A stretch of DNA of 64,000 nt from Pyropia yezoensis (lineage: Eukaryota; Rhodophyta; Bangiophyceae; Bangiales; Bangiaceae). The translations under genes were made by a program, and so were the position numbers. The notes under the pieces were generated by a model. That model saw only the letters and a program-made list of their open reading frames with translations, had not been told where the DNA came from and made no database searches. Below, in pieces: positions 32,584 through 43,717 of the stretch. Where the stretch lies: the NCBI GenBank assembly GCA_009829735.1, contig CM020620.1, forward strand, positions 28,428,951 to 28,492,950, in the 5' to 3' direction. Position 1 is the first letter of the stretch. Every line of letters starts with the position of its first letter.

Positions 32584-33062
32584 GGAGTGTTATTGTTTGT
32601 ACGGGAGAGGGACCCGGTGGCCCTTATGGTGGCCGGGTAGTAGTGAGTGTAAACTCATCCCCCGCTGGGGGCATTGCTTGCCTCTGTTTGCTGCCCTGGG
32701 GAGTACCCCTTCTGGCTCAGTGGTGCCTTGCCTCCCGTCCAACTTCTTCCGGTTGGTTCATGCTTGGGGAGGTCATCCTCCCTCACTTGGTGTCTTGGCT
32801 TGGGGAGGTCATCCTCCCGTGTAAGCTCCCTAGTTACTTCGATATTATCGGAGTGAGCCTTTACCTTTAAGTTAACTTATTAACGTTCAGGTTTTACTTA
32901 GTTACCTAAGCTTAGCTCTACTTAGTTACCTAAGCTTGGTTCGACTTAGAAACCTAAGTCTGATTTGACTTAGAACCCTAAGTCTGCCATAACCATGTCA
33001 CACCCTACTTAGTAGGTATAAGCCTTACCCCCCAACAGCCGAAGTCGGTGTCGGTTGGGTTG
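32584..33062. other. Spacer between convergent aORF-II and pol
   Basis: 480 bp without coding potential. It contains two copies of CTTGGGGAGGTCATCCTCC (about 32762 and 32800) and the 24-bp palindrome array (32897-32982), after which the composition becomes AT-richer. It is the expected place for the 3' ends of both transcripts. Confidence 0.5.
32897..32982. repeat. Four 24-bp repeats with CTTAG-N4-CTAAG palindromes
   Basis: CTTAG-N4-CTAAG occurs at 32897-32910, 32921-32934, 32945-32958 and 32969-32982, exactly 24 bp apart. Loops are TTAC, TTAC, AAAC and AACC, and the 10 bp between palindromes vary. The strict period and conserved arms with free loops point to paired protein-binding sites on two-turn spacing or to RNA hairpins. 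Confidence 0.9.
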
Positions 33063-36000
33063 TTACAGTAGGCGTCGTCGCCTCATGTAAGGCATGAGTA
33101 GTTGGCGGGGTATATTCGCCGCCTGTTCCCAGGTGGGTGAGTCGTATCCGACCCACATAACCTTGACGTACCAGGGTCCTGGAAGGTCCCAGTCGGTGTG
33201 TCCGACCACGCTCTCTACTTGGTATGGGATCCCATCCGGTCCCACCGGGTCATCTGACCGGTGGGTTGTAAGAGCTTCATGTAGCAACCCAGCCGGTACC
33301 GGCTGAGGCTGTTCCGGCTTCGGAGCAGGTGTGACATCATTCACACTGATGCGTTGGATCTCCGTATCGGAGTGTAAGATAACAGAGTGGTCATCTCTGT
33401 GGAGAATCTGGTACGGTCCCTTGACCGGTTGCATGAGCTTATTGCCCCGGAACTTCTGGTGTCTGATGTAGACCCAGTCACCTGTTATCAGGGTAGCGTT
33501 GCGCACCCGTAGTCGGGCGTCGAAGTTCTTCTTATATCGAAGTTGTGTTCTGTCAAGGGCACCCTTGAGCTTAGGAATCATCCACGACAGCTTGGCCAAC
33601 CAAGCTAGGTGGATACGTTCGGCCGGTCGGCCTTTCGGTGTATCATACCGAGTGCACCTGCCTGGTGGCAGCGTCAGGTTACCGACGCCTAGTGGCATGA
33701 CCCACTCCAGCGGAGCAATGTTTGTGCTCCGATGTGGCCTGGCATTGTATGCCAGGGTGAGTACGGACAGAAGCCTGTCCCAAGTGTTCGTGTGCTCGGC
33801 CACGTAGCACTGTAGCACCTTGACGATGGTGCGGTTGAGCCGCTCCACCTGCCCGTTGGTTTGCGGGTGGTAGTCGGATGCCCGACGTGGTTCGATACCG
33901 AACATGCCCAGGACCTTAGTGCAGAATGCTGACGTAAGGTTTGCTCCGTTGTCGGAGAGGAGTTGCTTCATGACTCCGTATGCACTGATCCAGTGGTCAA
34001 CCACTGCGTTCATGATGGTGTATGCCGTATCATTCGGGATGGCTGCCGCTCGTGACAGCTTAGTGAAGCGGTCAGACATGACCAGGATGTACCTGTTCTC
34101 TTCTTCCGTTACCGGAAGTGGCCCGAGTATGTCGATAGCGACTTGCTCGTTGGGCCCATCGGGTGGGAATAGCTTCATAGCAGACGCCTGCCTATGTAGA
34201 CTCATGCGGTTACGCGCACAGGGGTGGCATCCCCTTACGTGGTCGACCACGTCGACGGCCATTGCTGGCCAGTAGAAGAACCTTCGCATTGCTGCGAACA
34301 TACGTGAACCCCCCGGGTGTCCGGCTGTGGGGTTCTCATGTTCTCGTTCCATGACGGCTTGCCGTAAGGACACGGGAACCACGACTTGATGTCGTCCATC
34401 GGCGGGTGCCCGCCGGTATATGAGTCCGTCTTCGTTCTCGGAGAAGATGCCGGCCGTACCGGCCAGGAGGTTAGCGCGATGACGTCTACAGTCGTCGTCA
34501 TTGGCTTGTGCCTCGCGGAAGTCCGCGAGGGTTAGTGGGCATGCTCGGTGTGCCATGGTATGGTCAACCATACCTTGGGTGGCGTTACCCACCATGCAGA
34601 CCGGTACCACCGGGATGTCCTCGTCCACCGGGCGGGTATCCCCGCTCGGGGTGTCGAGTCGAGACAACGCGTCTCCGAGATGGTGGGTTGACCCAGCCTT
34701 ATACACGGTACGGTAGTCGTGCTCGGCCATTTTTAGCCTCCATCGGGCTAGCCTCCCATGGCTATCGGAATCCTTGTCACCAAGGTTGAGGAGCCATCGT
34801 AGGGGTTCGTGGTCGGACCTCACGATGAACCTGGAGCCCTCCAGGTTTGGACGGAGCAGTTGCACTGCCCATATAACTCCGAGGCATTCACGCTCGGTGG
34901 CACTATAGTTACGCTCAGCCGGGTTGAGTGTCCGGCTGAAGTATCCTACCGGACGTAGGTCCGGGATAACGTTATCGGTACCGATCAACGTCTCCCCCTG
35001 TAGCAGGGTGCATCCCACTTGGGTGTCGCACGCATCGACATCGATGACGAAGGTACCCCGTCGGTGCGGTAACGAAAGGACGGGTGGGGATAGTAGGGCT
35101 CGCTTCAGCGACTCGAATGCCTCCTCTTCGCTAGGCGAAGGGGGTTGGAGTACCTTGGGCAGGGTACTGCTCGTAAGAACCGTTAACGGTGTAGCTATCC
35201 GAGCGAAGTCCTTGACGAACCGTCGGTATACATTGCACATTCCCAGGAAGCTCTTGAGCTGCGTCTGGGTGTTCGGGAACCGGGCATCCCGGAGTGCCCG
35301 GGTATTGGCTTCGAGTACCCCTAGTTTACCAGGGGTTATCTGGTGGCCCAGATATTCGACCGTCTGTTGGAAGAAGGCGCACTTCTTCAGACGCAGGGTT
35401 ACCCCGGCGTTCCTCAAGAGGGTGAGTACCTCGTCAACATGTTGCACATGGTCATCCATGTTACGCGAGAAGACGATGACGTCATCGAGGTACACTAGGC
35501 AGTTACGCCACTTCACCCCCGACAGTATAATGTCGATAGCCCGCTGGAATGTAGCGGGGGCATTGGACAATCCGAAGGGCATCCTTAGGAACTCGTACAC
35601 TCCACTGTGACAGACGAATGCCGTCTTGGGGATATCCTCGTCCGCCACCGGGATCTGCCAGTATCCGGCATTGCAGTCGATGGTGGTAAACACCGTAGCT
35701 TCCCCCAGGGAGTCGATGCATTCATCCATCCTTGGTAAAGGGTATGAGTCCTTCTTGGTAACCAAGTTGAGGCGTCGATAATCGATGCAAAACCGAGGGG
35801 TTTGATCCTTCTTCGGTACAATAACGACTGGGGCACCCCACTCCGACATCGAAGGTCGGATCACCTTAGCTTCACTCATCCTCTTCACTTCTCCATCAAC
35901 GATCTCTCGTTGCATAGGTCCCGCTCGGTGCGGTTGTGACCGGGCGGGGCGTGCGCCTGGTACCAGGTCAATACGATGTTGGGTTGCCCCAATGGTACCC

Positions 36001-36916
36001 AAGGCCCCGCCTGTCCGCATGACGTCATGCTTTCTTAGCATCCGTCGTACCCCTTCGGCTACCGAAGGGGGAAAGCGGTCGAGGTCAGCCTCGGCCAGTG
36101 CCTTCAAGGCCTCTTGGTCCTTTGGCGGCAGGTCCGCCGGAGCCGCCGATGGGTTCGGCTTCCCGTCATCGGGTTGCTGTCGCTCGGTGGTCTCGGCGAC
36201 CGCCAGTACTTCAAGTGGTTCCACTTGACCTTCCTTGTCAGGGGTAAGGATATCTCCTTCGTAGAGTTCGGCAATCCCGAGGATAGTTCCCTTCGGGAGG
36301 GTGACTGCCTTACGGCGATAATTCGCCATCACTAGGAGGGACGACCCTCCTGCTGGGAGGTCTATGAGACCGTTGGCCATGGTCAACCCATGGCGCTTGT
36401 ACGTCCGCAAGTTGGACTGGACTCTGCAGATGCCTGCGAGGTCACAGTTAACCGGGAGGACTGTCTCCGACAACGGCTCAAAGCGAGTTCGCTTGGCCAA
36501 CCGAAGTGTCTTCGGCTCGACACTTGCGTACACCTCAGCCACGTTAACGTGGCTCCCTTGTAGCGTCAGGTCCCTGACGATAGCTGCATGTCCTCGCTTC
36601 GTCCCGTCGGCTTCTTGAAGCTCGACGGTCCTCCGGCCTGGCCGGATTGCATCAACGTGAACGTTGATGAAGGTGCGATATCCGGTGTAGCTCGGGCATC
36701 CTGGACAGGGCCCTTGGCTGGTTCAACTTGACGGGGCATCCCGTCCTCTCCTCCCAACCTTGGTGGTTGGTCATCAATCCCCTGACGCCGTGTCGTCGGG
36801 GCCGGAAGGTGTACCCGGGGGTTGATGCGGCGTCGGCTCAACCGCGCTCTCCGTGGGGCTCTCCCCGCGGTACTCCGGGGTGGCTTGCCTGGGTTACCCC
36901 AGCGCCCCCCGGTCAT
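33063..36916 (-). pseudogene. pol of element II, protease deleted
   Basis: The N-terminal frame starts at ATG 36916. A junction near 36680 lacks 313 bp present in VI (61005-61317), which removes the protease DTGA motif and shifts the frame. From 36542 to 33063 a 1,159-codon frame is intact: RT (FCIDYRRLN, PFGLSNAPATFQR, active site YLDD), RNase H (VIDVDACDTQVG, SDHEPLRWLL), integrase (HHCC zinc finger ending CHPCARNRM; DDE core with VAIDILGPLP, LLSDNGANL and YHPQTNGQVERLN), GPY/F-like module (VKGPYQILHRDDHSV) and a chromodomain (YVKVMWVGYDSPTWEQ). Without protease and with a shifted start, it would depend on enzymes of an intact relative. Confidence 0.92.
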
Positions 36917-36924
36917 CCTTCCTC

Positions 36925-39108
36925 TTACTCGTTTCCCGCCCTTGGTAGGGTGCTGTCCGCCGGGCCATCCGGCTGAGGAGGTGCCTCCTCGACGGCCAGT
37001 TCTCCACCTGGAGCTGGCTGCCTACCCGGTGCGGGTCCGGGTGCTCTGGCGGGATACCCCCCTGTGGATGCCTTGCGTTGCGCCGCTGCCCGCCGAGACT
37101 CCTCGGGGATAAGTGGGCAGGAAGACACCCAGTGCTGGGGATCCCCACACAACATACACCCGGACGTGCCGGTCCCCCCTTGAGTTCGCATCGGGGTAGC
37201 CCCGTAGCTACGGTTGCCTCCCTCGGGCGCCCGAGTGCCTGCTCCCTGGTAGGCCTTGGGTCCTTGGGTCAACCGGAACATGGACTCCCCCAACCGGTTG
37301 GGTCGGCCCGCAATCTGCGGAGGTGCCTCCGTGCGCACCGCCCATGTTGGCAAGGGTTGGTGAGGGTTACCCGTCACCGGGGAGTACCCCGTAGTCCGCA
37401 CATACGGGACGCGCCGTCCCGTTCCTTCGTTGACCTGGAACTATGTTCCAGCCGGGGCGATGTACGCTACCGTACCATGTTCATCAATCACCGGCGTCGC
37501 CGGTAGCAACAGGTGGCCCTGTTGGTCGACTAGAGGTTCATCCTCACCAATAGGGGTATGTTCGGTCGCCACCAGTACTGGTGCGGCCTTACGTTCCACC
37601 TTCTCTTGCCTCGGTACCGGGGTAAGACTGGGTTTGCCTCCCTCACCCTTGGGCTTCGGGGCCAAAGTACATTCCGGGTGTAGCACCCGGTAGGCGTCCC
37701 CTAGGGACTTGCACATGTGCGTCAGTCGACTGAAGTTCGTCCGGGCCGTATTGGCTTCCCGTGCGGATATCCGCACGTAGTTGGGTACTCCTGCGAACAG
37801 GATGGCCCGTAGTTCCCCTTCACCGAGGAGCTTCTCCAGCTCGTAGTCGAGCTCTTGGATCCGGCGTCCAAACATCTCCTCATCCTCCCAGCTCTGGGCG
37901 GTGGCAGTGCGCAGGGCCCGGTAGTGGTCCTCGCACTTGTCCTCACCGAGGTAACTGCTCAGCAGCTCCTTGAGAATCCCACGGTAATCCATGGGGGTGG
38001 GCGCGACCCTCATTCCCGGCATCGGGGATGCCTGGCGAAGAATGCCTCGCACCCGTTCATCAACAAAGAACGGGAGGATCTCCAGCGCCAGCCCCTCGTT
38101 AACGAGGGCCTTGTCCGCGGCTGCCTTGGAACTAGTCAAGAAGCCGATAACTGCCAACGGGCGTCCGTTGGGGCCTCCGAACATAGGGACTCCCTTCATA
38201 AGGGTCTGCACAGAGCGGATCGCCCTATGCGACGTATTACGCATCGATTCCGATACGGTGGTAGAGCGGTCCTCCAAACGATAACGTTCGGGAGTCAGTA
38301 CCGACCGGAAGACCTCGTTGACGATCTCCGTGTCAGCGTCCTGGATATCCAGTCGCTTAGCCAGTTGATCAGCAAACTCATCGGACTCCATCCGCTTCAG
38401 TAGGCTCGCAGTTACCTGCGCGGTCATAGCTTCCACCACTGAAGATGGTACTTCAGGCGTCGGCACCTCGGGAACCCGAGTTGCCTGGCTTTCGTCGTCG
38501 AGGGGATACTGTGAGAGGGTACCCCCTCCCCCAATAACCGACTCTCCACCGGCGTAAGTATCCGCCGGGTCGGGTCCGCGGAGTCCGCTTCGGGTGCTCC
38601 GAGCGTATCGCTCCGTGTGACTCCGTTCCAACTCTGCCGACGAGTCGGATCCATACCCCATTGTGTCCAGGGGTTGTCCAGGAGTAGCAACACCGGGGTT
38701 GACCCTGGTGGACTCCGAAAGTAGTCCGGCCGGTTCGAACCGTACCGGTGTGGGAGGAACACGTCGGGGTCCCGTCGTGTGGCGTGTTGACATCAACACT
38801 GCCATTGCGTCCTCCGTCCGATCTTGACGGGCGTCGAGCCCGGAAAACCGGGCCTCGATGCGGGCCAATGATGCCATCAGGGAATCCCCTGGTCAAGGAG
38901 GCGGCGGAGTGAGGTCGGTCGACGACAGTTGAGGCGGGCCCCCGCCTCCTGCCGTCCGAGCCGTGCCAAACGTCGATCCGGCACCGGAAAGCATTGGCGT
39001 CTCAATGTTATCGATCGGGTTCCCGATCCCGGTTCCCGTAGTCACCTCCGGAATCGGCGTCGACGCCGATCCGTCATCTTGAACGTTCCCCGTCTCTTGG
39101 GTAGACAT
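36925..39108 (-). pseudogene. gag of element II with two stops
   Basis: Same protein as the intact gag of VI (58572-60755). It starts at ATG 39108. An in-frame TGA (38893-38895, TCA in VI) and TAG (37441-37443, CAG in VI) split it into three open pieces. The middle piece holds the helical capsid-like part; the last holds the zinc knuckle CMLCGDPQHWVSSCP (CCHC), which binds RNA during packaging. Apart from the two point changes the frame is whole, which agrees with a young copy. Confidence 0.92.
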
Positions 39109-39314
39109 CGTCACAGTCAGTCGGCCGACGTAACAATCACCACGAATAAGAGAGCGAGGGGGTAGATTAGGGAGAGTAACAGTAGATCACCGTCACAGGT
39201 AAAAACTCAACACAATCGATCAGGTCGCAACACCACGAGTACAAGAAAAGGACCGGATCCCGATCCGTGTGCCAGGGCCGAAGACGGCGTCACCACAAGG
39301 GTGACGGAAACCCG

Positions 39315-39332
39315 TCCCCTGCTGCTCCACCA
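39315..39332 (-). other. Primer-binding site of element II
   Basis: On the minus strand TGGTGGAGCAGCAGGGGA lies one base inside the 5' LTR, as in element VI. Confidence 0.65.
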
Positions 39333-39333
39333 A

Positions 39334-39696
39334 TGTAGCACAATAGGGATCCGTCGCACGTCCACTCTTAGGGAACACTAACCAAGGGGGATCGGCACCA
39401 ACGTCACCGGGAGGCCAAGGTTGCTGTCCTTGGAGCGCAAGCCACGGGACCAAGATGGGAGCCCAAATGGGAGGGGTTTGTTGTTCTACCTTGGCCGGCG
39501 GTGGATTCGCCGCCGGCCCCCACGTTATAAACCCTCGGAGACACTACTAACTACCCTCCACCCCAAGATGCAAGTCCCTCTGGTCATACGTAACTTATAG
39601 ATACCGTGACCAGTACGAACTATCAAATTGAAAGTTAAGGGTTAGAAGTAGCCCCCCTCATATTAGGGTCACAATACGGACAACCATATTGCTACA
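39334..39696 (-). repeat. 5' LTR of element II
   Basis: 363 bp, paired with 29186-29548. On the minus strand it directly precedes the primer-binding site, so it is the 5' LTR. Confidence 0.92.
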
Positions 39697-39701
39697 CGCA
39701 T
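39697..39701. other. Target-site duplication CGCAT, right
   Basis: Second copy of 29181-29185. Removing element II plus one copy restores an in-frame transposase reading across the site. Confidence 0.9.
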
Positions 39702-39824
39702 CCTCAAGTACGAATTTGTGCGCTTCCTACTAATGTGACGGCCATCCATCAACCCCTTGACGCGGGCGTCATAGCGGCTGTAAAACGACGCTATAAGAAG
39801 CGTTTGATATCGATTGTAATATGA
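39702..39824 (+). pseudogene. pogo/Tigger-like DDE transposase, 3' part
   Basis: Continues the frame interrupted at 29185. It reads through LPTNVTAIHQPLDAGVIAAV, in which the Asp of QPLDAGV (39759-39761) is the third catalytic residue of the pogo-type triad, then a basic stretch (KRRYKKRLI) and a TGA at 39822. Family members usually run on for about 100 residues. A different frame after the stop is open to about 40020, so a further slip may have shortened the protein. Confidence 0.85.
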
Positions 39825-40350
39825 GCCCACGAAGGAAAGCTTCGAGGGGAGGCGGCGGCGTCCGCGGCGGCACATGACGCGACGGTTGCAGATGTATCCG
39901 CGGCGGTGGCAGCACCTGGAGCGCAGACAAGTCCAGGCGGACCAGCAGAGGACACCACCAGCGCGACGGCTGCAGTATGCGTGAGCGATATGAGGAGCAT
40001 GCCTACTTATATGCATTGAATTTAGATATCTGAATCTCCCGGGCAGCGATAAAAGCCCTGCGCGACGGCGCCCGGCTCAACCCGGGCGTCACGCGCCAAC
40101 TTTCCTCGACTTATGCACATGGTAGCGACGGCACGCCGTCGCTGAGGGTTTATCAGCCGACGTTTGGAACCAGTACGACCGCGCCCGGCTCACCACCGGG
40201 TCCCGCTCCATCCGCGACCTGATCCCGCCCCGCCACTAAGAACCGGTACGGACGTACCGGGCTCCACCGCCTGGCTCCGCCCCACCCGCAAATTGTCCGC
40301 TCGCCCCCCCCCCCCCCCTCCCCTCCCCCCACCCTTTCTTTTCCCCCACC
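39825..40350. other. Transposon tail and leader of an unidentified element
   Basis: The left part (to about 40020) may encode the frame-shifted Ala/Thr-rich tail of the transposase. No inverted repeat that would mark the transposon end is evident. A C/T-rich stretch with a C14-type run (about 40304-40320) precedes the next frame. Confidence 0.35.
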
Positions 40351-41148
40351 ATGACGCCCTCCAAGTTCCCGGCAACCATCACCGGCGCCCGGTCCTCCTT
40401 CGCCGACGTCGCCGCCCGACTCACCGCCGCTCAAGAGGCCGGCGGCGCACTGTGGCCGGCTAACCTGGTCTGCCACGTCGTCAACGAGTGCTTCGGCGAC
40501 CTGCCGTACACCGACTTCACCTCCAACCAGATGATGCACATGGGTTCCCTCATCAACGTTTTGTGAACGCTGTACCCGATGCACAACGTCGGCGGCCTCA
40601 ACCCCAGCCATTCCCGCAAGACCGTGCTGGAGCTCTACCTCAACGGCGAGTACGACGCCGTGGCCGGCCTCTGCCTCCCCGACCCGGCCCAGACGGCAGG
40701 GCCGCCACGCCTTTCCGCCGAGGCCAAGCCCCCTCCCGACTTCGAGGCTTCCCTCACCCCTTCGCCCGCCCAAGACCTCTAGGACCGCTTTCGCGGCATT
40801 TTACTCCGTCCCCCACACCGGCTCCCGCCCATGCACCGGCTTCCACCCCTGAACAACCCCCCCGACCGCCAAGACCATCAAGACCATCAAGGCCACCACA
40901 ACAAGACCTGGAGCAGCGCCTCCAATTTGCGGGTGGTGGCGCAGTACTTCGCCAAGGACCTCCAGTATGGCGGCCTCGACACCGAGTCGCTGACCCGCAC
41001 GCGCGCAACCTTCGACCAAGCTAGCGACACGTTTGAGGTGCCCATGCGATCGCGCGCCGCGTGCATCCCGTTCACCCTCCGCCAGACGGATCACGACCCC
41101 CCCGCCATCGTGGCCGACAGCCGCGGTGCCCCTCTCAAGCGCCTGTGA
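40351..41148 (+). pseudogene. Unidentified broken coding region
   Basis: An ATG frame (40351-40566) with globular composition (LWPANLVCHVVNECFGDLPY) stops at TGA. The same frame resumes at 40567 (YPMHNVGGLNPSHSRKTVLE) to a TAG near 40780. A second frame (40831-41148) has VVAQYFAKDLQYGGLDTESL and a C-terminal basic stretch. Codon use and in-frame stops suggest a decayed gene of about 270 codons or more. Its place among transposons suggests a mobile-element gene such as a gag, but I recognise no motif. A further open stretch after 41148 is cut by the LTR of element IV. Confidence 0.4.
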
Positions 41149-41299
41149 AAGCTCATTCACCAGAGAATTGCCACCTCGGCCCGCTTCCTGCGCCTCCGCG
41201 CCACCTCACAGGACGCCACGCTGGCCAAGACCACGGCTCTCCCTGGCGACAACGTGATATCCCGCTTCGAGCGCCTTATGGGCCATCTGGCGCTCCTGC

Positions 41300-41770
41300 A
41301 TGTGGCAGTCTTAACCCCCAGGTAGGGGGGCAACACGTGCCATGCAAGGGGCGGCAGGCCACTAGCCTGACCCGTTCCTCCCCCTGCATTTTGGTCCATA
41401 TGTCCTAGGTTTGGGATAGTTAGCTTAGTAGTAAATCCAACTTGGATTTGAGGGTTTTCTGCATTTATCGTCTTGAAGTTTCGTGTGGCCCGGTGGGCAG
41501 GTGCTGGGGTGGGAGATTCTGAGTGACGAGATTCTGAGGGGACCCTGGGGGGATAAGGGCAGGGACAGCGGGGCTTGGCCTTGCTTCCCCGTCCCGACCA
41601 AGAAACTGTTGGCCCACACACCATCTTCTTGTTTGTCAGTGGGGGGATTGCCCCACAACAGAGATAGAGTGTGTGCGACTTGCACTTCTTCCGGTTCCCC
41701 CGACACGGTAGGCAGCCCTTGCGCACCGCCCCAACTTGGGTGTCGCGTGTGCGAGTGGATTTTTGCCGCA
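41300..41770 (+). repeat. 5' LTR of element IV (start approximate)
   Basis: The end is fixed by GCCGCA (41770) directly before the primer-binding site. The start must lie after the broken upstream frame, about 41290-41330. The second LTR is not in the window for comparison. Confidence 0.5.
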
Positions 41771-41772
41771 TT

Positions 41773-41790
41773 TGGTGGAGCAGTAGGGGT
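41773..41790 (+). other. Primer-binding site of element IV
   Basis: TGGTGGAGCAGTAGGGGT, two bases past the LTR. It differs from the sites of II and VI at two positions. Confidence 0.6.
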
Positions 41791-41889
41791 CAGACGTGAA
41801 CTTTACCTCCGGGTGCACCCGGGTGTAGGGGGCCCTCTGTCTCAGAGGAACGGTGGACTTGGACCGTGTCATACGGATCGCTAGCCAAT

Positions 41890-43717
41890 ATGGCTGGCTC
41901 AGACCCCCCGTCGTCTGGGGAGTACACGGGTGACGCACGTACTTCAGTGCCTATGAGTACTGGTAAGACACAGGTAGGTGTACTTGGGGTCGCAGAGGGA
42001 CTAGAGGTCCCTCAAGCCAGCAGGACGGCAAGTACGGGCGGGCAACAGGCCACCCCGACTCCGTCGGGAGCTCATTCGGGTGACACTTCTGATGTGGGTG
42101 GGCCGAAGTCTGGCCACCGTGTGGTACACTCAACGGGAACGTCCCAAGGTGAGAGGACTGTCCCCGCGGGTTCCACTCGGGTTGGAGCCAACTTTGGCTT
42201 GGAGCCGTCGCCAACTAGGCTTTCGGAGGACGGCTGACCTCCGTTGGTCGGCGATGGGCTCGCGCCCATGCCCCCGGTTGAGACCCCTGAGGATCGTGGT
42301 TACCCCTCCGGTGGACTCCCGGAGGCGTACCGAGACTCAACTGGAGTCGACAATCCACTCCTTGCGGAAACTGTCCGTCGGGAGGCGTCCAATGTGTTGC
42401 GGCAGACTTTGCCGGACCTGGTGGTCACGATGACGAATACTATTCTGAATCAGATTGTGGCGAGTTTGCCAGATGGCCTTAATGTCCAGACCGGATTGGG
42501 GCTTTGGAGCTCTCAGACGCAGGGGGAATCCCTTCTGGCGCCTGTCTCGGGTCGCCCCGACCCGGGGGCGACCCCTGTGACTCCCAACGAGGGAGCCACA
42601 CCATACTCAGTGGGGCGTACGCCCTTCACGGGGGAGTTTCCCCCGGGGAACGCCGGCGGCTACACTAAGCTCGACGCAGCAGACGACAGGCACTGCGGGT
42701 CAGCTCACCCCATTGCCTCAGCGGCTTTTCCCTCAACGTGAGGTGCCGCTCATGATCCAGGTAGCCAACCCAGTCTACCAGAGGATCTTTGACTGTGAGG
42801 CCTACGCCCTCCACAACAAGTCGGTGGCGTACGGTCCTATTCAGGCTCGAGCCATGGGCCGTGCCAAAAAGAATGCACTTTACTCTTTTGGGCACAAAGC
42901 GGAGTGGGATGAAACTCCCCCCCTCCGTGTCTTTGGGTTTCTACGTCGTTTCACTAAAGCCTGTGACGACAATGCCATGAGTGAAGGCATGGCTTTCTAT
43001 ATGCTACAGGAGTTTACCAAGGGCGACCTCCGGACAGAACTGATGTCCGTCATGCCCAGTTCCTCAAGTGAAGGTGCTGGTGAGGTGGCGTCCTACTTGG
43101 AGCTCGTCAACTGGTTGTTGAGAGCCATGGTGGATGAAGCAGCGTTGGCTTCTCAAGTCGAGGAGTTTACGCAAGCTCATCAGGAAAAGACTGAGGACGA
43201 GTTGTCCTTTGCGGAGCGGGTTCGTAAGCTCATTAATCTTTGTGGGTGTCTTCATCCACGAGCTGTAGTGAAGAGTCGGTTTGTGGAAGGACTCCACTGG
43301 TCAGTCCGGATGGAGGCCCGGGAGCACAATACTGCCCGGGCGACACTGGCCGAGTTGGCTAGGTTCGCCTACCGCAGAGGTGAGGCCTACCGCAAGTTGC
43401 GGGACAAACAACGCCAGGAGCTTCTGGCCGAGTTGGCCAAGGAACGAGAGGAGGCGCGCCAGGCCAGAGATTTGCGAGAGGCACGCCGAATCCGCAAGGA
43501 GAGGGTAGTAGCTGCCGTAGGAACTTCCCAGGGTACCTCGACGGCTTTCCCAGTCGGGAAGATCCCTCCGGGAACTGACAAGCGGTGCTGGAACTGCAAC
43601 TCCGATGGACGCTGGGCATATGATTGCCCTATGTTGAGTAAACGCATTCAACAACTTGTTAAGAATGCGAGAAAGAAGTCGGCTACGAACGAAGCACGTT
43701 CGCGCCGCGAGGGTTGA
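41890..43717 (+). pseudogene. gag of element IV
   Basis: Starts at ATG 41890, about 100 nt after the primer-binding site. The N-terminal third is Pro/Ser/Thr-rich. An in-frame TGA (42235-42237) is followed by the same frame to 42741, where a slip near 42713-42741 leads to the capsid-like part: FDCEAYALHNKS, then WDETPPLRVFGFLRRF and YLELVNWLLRAM, with similar wording in the gag of element V. The zinc knuckle CWNCNSDGRWAYDCP has Arg where CCHC needs His, so it is probably unable to bind zinc normally. Confidence 0.75.

Larger units (their letters stand above)
29186..39696 (-). mobile_element. Element II: complete Ty3/gypsy chromovirus with antisense gene
   Basis: A 10,511-bp element bounded by 363-bp LTRs (TGTAGC...GCTACA) and a 5-bp CGCAT duplication, inserted in a transposase gene. 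On the minus strand: 5' LTR (39334-39696), primer-binding site, gag, pol with chromodomain, a 480-bp gap, an 815-aa gene in the opposite direction, a purine tract and the 3' LTR (29186-29548). I see only three differences between the LTRs, so insertion is recent. It is defective: gag has two stops and the protease is removed by a deletion relative to element VI. Its LTRs and proteins are nearly those of VI. Confidence 0.92.

Noticed and set aside
32897..32982. CRISPR-like regular repeats
   Set aside because: Period of 24 bp with palindromes and no unique spacers of CRISPR length, in a eukaryotic retroelement.
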